DNA of 16,847 bases from an uncultured Treponema sp. (GTDB lineage: Bacteria; Spirochaetota; Spirochaetia; Treponematales; Treponemataceae): contig CALDID010000224.1 in assembly GCA_937901865.1 (NCBI GenBank), forward strand, positions 1-16,847, given 5' to 3'. The translations under genes and the position numbers were made by a program. This document shows positions 1 through 4,918 of the stretch, one piece after another. How positions within the stretch are numbered: the stretch's first letter is position 1; each line of letters opens with the position of its first letter. Under the pieces are notes generated by a model. That model made no database searches. It was not told the origin of the DNA and was given only the letters and a program-made list of their open reading frames with translations.

Positions 1-132
1 GCTCTCAAGGAAAAAGAGCTTGCGCTGTACAGAAAGTACAAACTCCTCATTGATGCAATAGAATCGCTTCCGCTCGCAGTTCGAGACAGTATGCAAGATT
101 TAATTATAAAAACAAGCAATTCGTATCACTAA
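1..132 (+). CDS. 3' end of an unrecognised protein (partial)
   Basis: The first frame is open from base 1 and ends in TAA at 130-132, giving the last 43 residues of a protein that begins before the window. The fragment is charged and helical-looking: Lys/Glu-rich at first, then a segment of the type IDAIESLPLAVRDSMQDLI, ending in SYH. Some XRE-type helix-turn-helix regulators end with a similar helix, but that is only an impression and no domain can be assigned. A weak terminator-like hairpin follows. It appears to be the last gene of its transcript. Confidence 0.6.
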   Translation, partial: ALKEKELALYRKYKLLIDAIESLPLAVRDSMQDLIIKTSNSYH

Positions 133-139
133 CAACAGA

Positions 140-172
140 AAAAAAACGTCTCTGACCCGACGGGATTTTTTG
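140..172 (+). terminator. weak intrinsic terminator candidate
   Basis: An A-run is followed by CGTC, an 8-nt loop, GACG and, after three unpaired bases, a run of six T. The GC stem is only 4 bp, although the A-run can pair with the T-run. It sits 8 bases after the stop of the upstream gene, which is the main reason to call it. Confidence 0.35.
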
Positions 173-178
173 ATTCAC

Positions 179-215
179 CATTCGCAACAGAATGAGCGAA
201 TGAGAGATTTTCTCA
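179..215 (+). repeat. two adjacent small dyads
   Basis: CATTCGC (179-185) and GCGAATG (196-202) form a perfect 7-bp dyad with a 10-nt loop. It is followed at once by TGAGA/TCTCA (201-205 and 211-215). They lie just before the -10-like TACAAT (235-240) of the next gene and could be an operator or remnants. No function is assigned. Confidence 0.4.
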
Positions 216-246
216 CAAAATGCGATTATTGTGATACAATAGCGAT

Positions 247-633
247 ATGGATTTAATTGCAATTTTTAACGATACAATGCAACGTTGCGCATCAAATGAA
301 ATGCTGCGCGAATCGTGCCGAAAAACGCGGGAACGACAGCAGTTTTACAAAGCGGGAAAAGCCGTTTGTGCGCACGAACGACCTTTCAGCACAAACATCA
401 TCGTCAGCAAAAAGCGCAGTTTTGACGCGGCGCGGGCGTACAAAGGCGAGCGAATCGGCGTCCTGAATTTTGCCAATAGTTTTTCGCCGGGCGGGGGCGT
501 CGTATACGGAGCGCGGGCGCAGGAAGAAAGCCTTTGCCGCGTGTCTACGCTGTATGTTGCGCTCACCGCAGACGAAATGTGCGAAAAAAAATCCGTGCGC
601 GATTCGTTTCGACTTCGCTCAACGAACGATTAA
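247..633 (+). pseudogene. truncated microbial-type poly(ADP-ribose) glycohydrolase (TIGR02452/DUF2263 family)
   Basis: The 128-residue frame matches the N-terminal half of microbial-type PARG/macrodomain proteins, which remove ADP-ribose chains. It has the helical N-terminus (AIFNDTMQRC, QQFYKAGKA) and then the core GVLNFANSFSPGGG followed by AQEESLCRVSTLY at about residues 71-102. The catalytic signature GGG-X7-QEE (about residues 82-94) is intact. After about residue 113 the match stops and a short unrelated tail (DSFRLRSTND) runs to TAA. Family members are about 250-280 residues, so the second half of the fold is missing, and no convincing continuation was found in the other frames up to base 780. 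There is no Shine-Dalgarno sequence; TACAAT ends 6 nt before the ATG. The best reading is a decayed gene cut by a deletion or rearrangement, although a short expressed product cannot be excluded. Confidence 0.7.
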
Positions 634-778
634 AAAGATTGCGTGTCACCTGCGGTAATGACAGAACGGAGGGCGGAACGGTTGCACTATGATAATCGCT
701 GTAAACGCGATAAAATCTTTATCAAGTGCCAAAAATCCTTATTGAGAAAAAGGCACGGCTAATTTTTGAGAAAATTCA

Positions 779-808
779 TCGACAAAAAACCGCAAATTAC
801 GCTATAAT
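779..808 (+). promoter_or_regulatory. sigma70-type promoter of the metal-transport module
   Basis: TCGACA (779-784, one mismatch to TTGACA) and a perfect TATAAT (803-808) are separated by 18 bp. The start codon at 839 follows about 30 bp later, with a GGGGGA ribosome site at 828-833. Upstream, the 9-mer TTGAGAAAA occurs twice (742-750 and 766-774), 24 bp apart, and could be a regulator site. Confidence 0.75.
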
Positions 809-838
809 AGCCGCATACCGATTTTTTGGGGGACTTTT

Positions 839-1060
839 ATGACTATTTCTAAGCTTGGTTGCTTTGCTATTGGCTGCGCGGTTGGTGTTACCACATTGGC
901 TATCGTTCGTACAGCTGGATTCAAGAAATGCTGCGCAAAAGTCGTGGGAGCAGGTCTTGCTCTCAAAGACGAGGCTCAGGCATTCGTTGAAACTGTCAAA
1001 GAAGATGCTCAGGACATCGTTGCTGAAGCAAAACACAACAACGAAAAAGCACAGGCTTAA
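839..1060 (+). CDS. small one-TM protein, DUF6110-like; possible metallochaperone or anchor of the ATPase
   Basis: The 73-residue product has a hydrophobic segment at residues 6-24, a Lys/Cys patch (FKKCC, Cys31-Cys32) and an acidic amphipathic C-terminus (residues 43-65, rich in Asp/Glu) ending with DIVAEAKHNNEKAQA. This matches, from memory, the DUF6110 family, whose genes often stand just before heavy-metal P-type ATPases. The arrangement (short TM protein with an acidic, AEA-ending tail before a P1B ATPase) parallels mycobacterial PacL1 (DUF1490), which carries metal to and stabilises CtpC. Ribosome site GGGGGA is 5 nt before the ATG and the promoter is strong. A terminator-like hairpin separates it from the ATPase gene, so this protein may be made in excess. 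Family assignment is fairly sure; the chaperone role is inference. Confidence 0.8.
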   Translation: MTISKLGCFAIGCAVGVTTLAIVRTAGFKKCCAKVVGAGLALKDEAQAFVETVKEDAQDIVAEAKHNNEKAQA

Positions 1061-1078
1061 CCTGACTTTAGTTCAAGA

Positions 1079-1113
1079 AAACGGAGGTTTCTATAACAGA
1101 GCCTCCGTTTATT
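1079..1113 (+). terminator. intergenic terminator or attenuator between the DUF6110-like gene and the ATPase gene
   Basis: AAACGGAGG (1079-1087) pairs perfectly with CCTCCGTTT (1102-1110) around a 14-nt loop and is followed by a T-rich stretch. It lies only 18 nt after the small gene and 50 nt before the ATPase start. Partial read-through would give more small protein than ATPase. No second promoter is evident in the remaining gap. Confidence 0.7.
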
Positions 1114-1162
1114 TTCTCAATTCCGAAAACTTCGGGAAAAATACCTTTAGAGAGTTCAACAC

Positions 1163-3259
1163 ATGACATTCAATATAGTACACAGTTTAGCTGGCAGAGT
1201 TCGCGTCCGCTACCCGCGCTATTTGCTCGACGGAAAGCAGGCGGCGTTAGTGCAGATGCTCATTTCGCTTCAAGAGGGCATAAAAAACATTGAAGTCAAC
1301 ATCATTTCGGGCAGCGTTTTAATAGAATACGAAGGAATTAGCGAGGCGGTTGCACTTTCGTATCTGAAAGCTATCGACGACAAATATCTTAAAAACGACG
1401 AGCTTTTGAAAAGCGTCGCTACCCCCGTTGCGCAAGAAAGCCTTTTGTATGTGCTTTTGGAAATGGTCGCAACGCATTACATCAAAAAGTTTTTGATTCC
1501 GTTCCCGATTCGCCGCGTATTGTCGGTTTTCGGCATTATGCCGCGTGCAAAAAAGGCGTTAAAATCCATTGCAAAAGGCAAAATCTTCTGCGCGGACACC
1601 CTCGACGCAACGGCTCTCACGCTCTCTCTTGCGACGGGCGACGTGAATACATCAAGTTCTATCCGCCTTTTGCTCAACATCGGCGACACGCTCGAAGATT
1701 ACACGAAGCGCAAAAGCTACGACAGCCTTGCCTCTTCGCTCCTTTCGGCGAACGACAGCGTGCAGATTTTGGAAAACGGCGAGGAAAAGACTATTACCGC
1801 CAATTTGCTCAAGACGGGCGACATCGTGATTTGCCGCGCGGGAAGCGTTATCCCTGTGGACGGCACGGTCGTGGAGGGTGAAGCGATGGTGAATCAGGCT
1901 TCGATGACGGGCGAGAGCTTGCCTGTGCACAAAAAAGACGGCAGTTCTGTCTTTGCGTCCACAATCATCGAGGAGGGCGAGATTCAAATCGCGGTGAAGA
2001 GCGCGGGCGGTGAAACGAAGGTGAACAAAATCGTTGCGCTTATCGACAAATCGCAAGACCTCAAAGCCGCCTCTCAGGTGCGCGCCGAGCGTATCGCCGA
2101 CAGCCTTGTGGGATACAATTTCTTGCTTGCAGGCTTGACGTATCTTTTCACGCGCAATTTCACCAAAGCCGCGTCTACGCTGCTTGTGGATTATTCGTGC
2201 GCAATGAAGCTCTCTGCTCCGATTTGCGTTTTGTCTGCAATGCGGGACAGCGCGAACTGCGGCATTATGACCAAGGGCGGCAAGTACATCGAAGACCTCG
2301 CCAAAGCCGATACGTTCGTGTTCGACAAAACGGGCACGCTCACGGAGTCCACGCCGCGCGTTACCGACGTTATTCCGTTCGGCAATCGCGAGGAGCGGGA
2401 AGTTTTGAAGCTCGCCGCGTGTCTTGAAGAGCACTTCCCTCATTCGCTCGCTCGCGCAGTTGTGAAAGAAGCCGCCGACCGCGGAATTGACCACAGCGAA
2501 GAGCATGCAAAGGTGGAATACGTTTTGGCGCACGGCATTGCGTCGAGCTTGAACGGCGAAAAGCTCCGTATCGGTAGCGCGCATTTCATCTTTGACGATG
2601 AAAAAATCCCGATGACCAAAGAAGCCGAAGACACAATCGCGCGCTTTGCCGAAACGGGCGCGTCGCTGCTGTATTTTTCTATCGGTGCGGAATTGGCGGG
2701 CATTATCGCGATTCAAGACCCGATTCGAGAAGAAAGCGTCGCGGCACTCAAGAGCCTTCGAGAACTGGGCGTGAAAAACATCGTGATGATTACGGGCGAC
2801 GGCGAGAATACGGCGCGCATTATTGCGAAAAAAGCGGGCGTGGACACCTATTTTTCGCAGGCTCTGCCCGATACGAAAGTGGAATACATCAAGAAAATGC
2901 AAAGCGAGGGGCATAAGGTCGTGATGATTGGCGACGGCATAAACGACGCACCTGCGCTCTCGACTGCCGACGTGGGAATTGCGATGGGCGCGGCGAGCCA
3001 GATTGCAAGCCAGACCGCCGATATTTTGCTCCCCGATGACGGATTGGAGTCGCTGCCAGCCCTGCGCATTATCGGCAAGCGGCTTATGGAGCGAATCGAG
3101 CGCAACAACAGTGCGATTGTGGGCATTAACACGGCTCTTATCGGCTTGAGTTTGTCGGGAACGCTGAGCGCGTCAACGGCGGCTCTGCTGCACAATTCTT
3201 CGACGGTGGCAATCAGTATGAGCGCGATGCGACCGCTGATTGAGGAGGCGCAGAAATGA
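1163..3259 (+). CDS. P1B-type heavy-metal transporting ATPase, CtpC-like, with cysteine-free HMA-like N-terminus
   Basis: The 698-residue membrane pump has every P-type catalytic motif: TGES (249-252), DKTGT with phospho-Asp388, an EEHFPHS version of the HP motif (about 422-428), TGD (544-546) and GDGINDAP (590-597). Residues 1-70 form an HMA-like domain (HSLAGRVRVR ... SGSVLIEYEG) with no CXXC metal site. The usual CPC/SPC motif of the membrane helix is replaced by SCAMKLSAP (345-353), so Cys346 and Lys349 are in place of the Cys-Pro-Cys. The last helices hold LHNSSTVAISMSAMRPL, close to the HNxST motif of P1B pumps. The AGR-V-R start and GSV...Y end of the N-domain recall CtpC (Mn/Zn) of mycobacteria. 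AGAGAG (1149-1154) is the ribosome site. The metal and direction are not readable from sequence; efflux of Zn, Mn or a similar ion is a guess. Confidence 0.9.
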   Translation: MTFNIVHSLAGRVRVRYPRYLLDGKQAALVQMLISLQEGIKNIEVNIISGSVLIEYEGISEAVALSYLKAIDDKYLKNDELLKSVATPVAQESLLYVLLEMVATHYIKKFLIPFPIRRVLSVFGIMPRAKKALKSIAKGKIFCADTLDATALTLSLATGDVNTSSSIRLLLNIGDTLEDYTKRKSYDSLASSLLSANDSVQILENGEEKTITANLLKTGDIVICRAGSVIPVDGTVVEGEAMVNQASMTGESLPVHKKDGSSVFASTIIEEGEIQIAVKSAGGETKVNKIVALIDKSQDLKAASQVRAERIADSLVGYNFLLAGLTYLFTRNFTKAASTLLVDYSCAMKLSAPICVLSAMRDSANCGIMTKGGKYIEDLAKADTFVFDKTGTLTESTPRVTDVIPFGNREEREVLKLAACLEEHFPHSLARAVVKEAADRGIDHSEEHAKVEYVLAHGIASSLNGEKLRIGSAHFIFDDEKIPMTKEAEDTIARFAETGASLLYFSIGAELAGIIAIQDPIREESVAALKSLRELGVKNIVMITGDGENTARIIAKKAGVDTYFSQALPDTKVEYIKKMQSEGHKVVMIGDGINDAPALSTADVGIAMGAASQIASQTADILLPDDGLESLPALRIIGKRLMERIERNNSAIVGINTALIGLSLSGTLSASTAALLHNSSTVAISMSAMRPLIEEAQK

Positions 3260-3561
3260 CGATTTCGAGTTTTTTTCCCGGGCGAATCCGATTGCGCGAC
3301 AAGGTGCTGAAAGACGAGGCGATTTCGTCGGCATTGCGCGCGGCTATTGAGTGGCACGAGTCGGTTACGAACATCGAGCACAATTTGCAGACGGGCAGCG
3401 TTTTAATCGAGTACACGCCCGAAAAGCTCCCGATGGCGCAGCTGACGGCACTTACGAGCGAGCTGCTTTCGCTCAAAAAGCTCTGCGACCGCTACAATGG
3501 ACGCGACCAATCCGCCATTCTTGCCAAAATCGCCGAGCTGAAACAAAAGCTCTCTGAATAA
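3256..3561 (+). CDS. stand-alone HMA-like domain protein
   Basis: The 101-residue protein starts within the ATPase stop codon (ATGA overlap), so it is translationally coupled to it. Residues 1-60 repeat the layout of the ATPase N-domain: (S)FFPGRIRLRD, then TNIEHNLQTGSVLIEY, against SLAGRVRVRYP and KNIEVNIISGSVLIEY. It has no CXXC and only one Cys (in KKLCDRY), so it is unlikely to bind soft metals as a classical HMA domain does. The C-terminal third (about 66-101) is predicted helical and charged (LLSLKKLCDRY, ILAKIAELKQKL). It may dock to the ATPase or to the small TM protein, or act as a regulatory subunit; this is inference from coupling and domain sharing. A strong terminator follows. 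Confidence 0.8.
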   Translation: MTISSFFPGRIRLRDKVLKDEAISSALRAAIEWHESVTNIEHNLQTGSVLIEYTPEKLPMAQLTALTSELLSLKKLCDRYNGRDQSAILAKIAELKQKLSE

Positions 3562-3570
3562 GCGCATACA

Positions 3571-3606
3571 AAAAGCCGCCCGTGAATTAAAGGCGGCTCT
3601 TTTATT
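3571..3606 (+). terminator. intrinsic terminator of the metal-transport module
   Basis: AAAAGCCGCC (3571-3580), an 11-nt loop and GGCGGCT (3592-3598) followed by CTTTTATTTT. The stem is GC-rich and perfect over 7 bp; it lies 10 nt after the stop of the HMA-like gene. Confidence 0.9.
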
Positions 3607-3638
3607 TTCAATCTCCATTCTATCGCTTGCTAATGACC

Positions 3639-3843
3639 TTGATTATTTTGAGCAAGACTACTTTTCTTAAAAAACAGGCTTGATTATTTTACCGAAAGCC
3701 CACTTTTTTAAAAAGCAGCTTTGATTATTTTGCGCAAGCCCCACTTTTCAAAAAAGTAACGTTGCTTATTTTGAGCAATTCTTCTTTTCCCCAAAAGCAC
3801 CTTTGCTTATTTTGCGCAAACTTCACTTTTCACAAAACAGGTG
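3639..3843 (+). repeat. five imperfect 41-bp tandem repeats
   Basis: Units begin at 3639, 3680, 3721, 3762 and 3803, each exactly 41 bp after the last, with a decayed sixth start near 3841. Each unit holds TTG(A/C)TTATTTT, then GCGCAAG or a variant, then ACTTTT, a few bases and AAAA(G/C). The first part can fold as CTTGC/GCAAG around TTATTTT, and the second as CTTTT/AAAAG. The flanks of the first stem change together in some units: TTTGC/GCAAA in unit 5 and CTTG/CAAG in unit 1. The period is not a multiple of three and no frame is open, so it is not coding. It fills most of the gap between two transcription units. Confidence 0.9.
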
Positions 3844-3883
3844 ATGATATGTGTGCCTCATTTAAACCAACGTTAAAAATAGC

Positions 3884-3928
3884 CACTTCATGCAAAGTGT
3901 ATGCACTAATTATAGTGCAGTGATACAC
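3884..3928 (+). promoter_or_regulatory. nested dyads before the lipoprotein gene
   Basis: CACTT (3884-3888) and AAGTG (3895-3899) form a small dyad. GCACTA (3903-3908) and TAGTGC (3913-3918) form a perfect 6-bp dyad around ATTA, itself enclosed by GTGTA (3897-3901) and TACAC (3924-3928). TTCATG (3887-3892) and TATAGT (3911-3916) are 18 bp apart and could be a weak promoter with its -10 inside the dyad. An operator is plausible but unproven. Confidence 0.4.
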
Positions 3929-3965
3929 GGATTTCAATTTTCTATCACTAAAAAAATGCCTCATT

Positions 3966-3999
3966 AAAACGTTCGTTTTGAATGGACGTTTTTAGGAGG
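3966..3999 (+). promoter_or_regulatory. AAAACG/CGTTTT dyad and strong ribosome binding site of the lipoprotein gene
   Basis: AAAACG (3966-3971) faces CGTTTT (3974-3979), and a second ACGTTTTT copy follows at about 3986-3993. AGGAGG (3994-3999) sits 6 nt before the ATG at 4006 and fixes that start rather than the in-frame ATG at 3982. Confidence 0.7.
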
Positions 4000-4005
4000 T
4001 CTTTT

Positions 4006-4791
4006 ATGAAAAAGGCTTACAGCTGGATTACCGCGCTTTTGTGTGCCGCGGCAATGTTTTTTAGTTTCACTAGCTGCACGAATGGCGACGATGACGACAA
4101 TAATAGCACAAATACTAGCACAACCGCGACAACTTCTAGCACGACGAACACAAGCGACAGCGACAGTTCAAGCGGTTCAGGGAGTTCGGGAACATCAACT
4201 TCAGGCAGTACAACCACAGATAATAGCAGTAGCTCAAGCGGTTCAGAAAGTTCGGGAACAGCGACATCGGGCAGTTCTTCTAGCAATTCGGGCAGTTCCA
4301 CAGCAGATAGCGGCAACAGCAGTAGTAGCTCAAGCGGTTCGGGAACATCAACTTCAGGCAGTACAAACACAGATAATAGCAGTAGTTCAAGCGGTTCGGG
4401 AAGTGCAGAAACAATATCTGCGTATTTGCCAGATGAGTTCGCGGGCAAAGAGGTTTCGGCTTTGTACACTTGCAGTGAGTCTTATGAAGAAGACGGTACA
4501 ACGGTACATTTTCTCGCTGCCTATTATTTCTTTTCTGACGGAAATTGGGTTGCAACTAACAGCGGCACAGAAACTGCGAATGGACAAACAAAATCGTTCC
4601 AAGACCCTTATGCGAAAGGCACTTATACGCACACTGGCGATTTTTCGACCGATGTTATTACGCAAAACAAAACACACGAATGGTATAACACTGATTGGAT
4701 AGAAAAACCGAGTACGAAAACAATCACCGTTGCAAACGGCTCATTCACAGAGCAAGACGGCGAAGAAACATTGACATTCACCAAACAGTGA
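4006..4791 (+). CDS. Ser/Thr/Gly-rich surface lipoprotein, treponemal type
   Basis: The 261-residue product starts MKKAYSWITA, has a hydrophobic signal to residue 20 and a relaxed spirochaete lipobox FTSC with Cys24 as the lipidated residue. An acidic GDDDDNN patch follows, then a low-complexity linker (about 31-134) made almost only of Ser, Gly, Thr, Asn and Asp. The linker contains an in-frame duplication: 57 bases starting at 4188 recur nearly unchanged at 4341 (offset 153 bases, 51 codons). Residues 135-261 form a folded-looking domain rich in aromatic and Thr residues (AAYYFFSDGNWVAT, KGTYTHTGDF, TKTITVANGSFT), resembling short beta-rich domains of other Treponema lipoproteins. Function is unknown. 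It is a single-gene unit with its own ribosome site and terminator. The start at 4006 is chosen for AGGAGG and signal-peptide fit. Confidence 0.85.
   Translation: MKKAYSWITALLCAAAMFFSFTSCTNGDDDDNNSTNTSTTATTSSTTNTSDSDSSSGSGSSGTSTSGSTTTDNSSSSSGSESSGTATSGSSSSNSGSSTADSGNSSSSSSGSGTSTSGSTNTDNSSSSSGSGSAETISAYLPDEFAGKEVSALYTCSESYEEDGTTVHFLAAYYFFSDGNWVATNSGTETANGQTKSFQDPYAKGTYTHTGDFSTDVITQNKTHEWYNTDWIEKPSTKTITVANGSFTEQDGEETLTFTKQ
4170..4402 (+). repeat. in-frame internal repeats encoding the Ser-rich linker
   Basis: Near-identical 57-base segments begin at 4188 and 4341, 153 bases apart, and shorter pieces (AGCGGTTC, AGTTCGGG, AATAGCAGTAG) recur between them. Offsets are multiples of three, so copy-number change would lengthen or shorten the linker without shifting the frame. 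Confidence 0.85.
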
Positions 4792-4805
4792 TTTTTGCAA
4801 TCCAC

Positions 4806-4850
4806 AAAAAAAGACGCTGCCCGTGAAATGCGGGGAGCGTCTTTTTGTTT
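4806..4850. terminator. bidirectional terminator between the lipoprotein gene and uxaC
   Basis: AAAAAGACGCT (4808-4818) pairs with AGCGTCTTTTT (4836-4846), with an extra CCCG/CGGG inside. There are A-runs on the left and T-runs on the right, so it can stop transcripts from both strands. The two genes converge here. Confidence 0.9.
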
Positions 4851-4858
4851 TCTTATAG

Positions 4859-4918
4859 CAAGGGACTTAAGTCCCTTGTTAAGAATCAGGCTATGCTTTA
4901 CAAAACAGGCTATGCCTG
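4859..4918. repeat. 20-bp perfect palindrome and CAGGCTATGC repeats downstream of uxaC
   Basis: CAAGGGACTTAAGTCCCTTG (4859-4878) is a perfect palindrome without a loop. CAGGCTATGC occurs at 4887-4896 and 4906-4915, the second extending into the dyad CAGGC-TAT-GCCTG (4906-4918) that abuts the uxaC stop. These may be the 3' structures of the uxaC transcript or dispersed repeat remnants. Confidence 0.6.

Noticed and set aside
68..78. TTCCGCTCGCA in the first partial gene, identical to the start of the 23-bp array units
   Set aside because: An 11-base match is not significant and nothing around it matches the rest of the unit.
634..780. Possible C-terminal remainder of the PARG-like protein in another frame
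   Set aside because: No frame shows the conserved second-half motifs of the family; matches such as LNERLKRLRVTCGN were too weak to support a simple frameshift.
1121..1138. Second hairpin TTCCGAA/TTCGGGAA before the ATPase start
   Set aside because: The stem needs a bulge and has no T-run on the plus strand; it is too weak to call beside the clear hairpin at 1079-1110.
1652..2914. A 420-residue open frame on the minus strand across the P-type ATPase gene
   Set aside because: It is the antisense shadow of a GC-rich gene with clear catalytic motifs; the translation is rich in Arg, His and Phe, with no domain.
3982..4005. Upstream in-frame ATG for the lipoprotein (8 extra residues)
   Set aside because: It would put Arg residues before the signal peptide, and the AGGAGG ribosome site lies inside the extension, 6 nt before the ATG at 4006.
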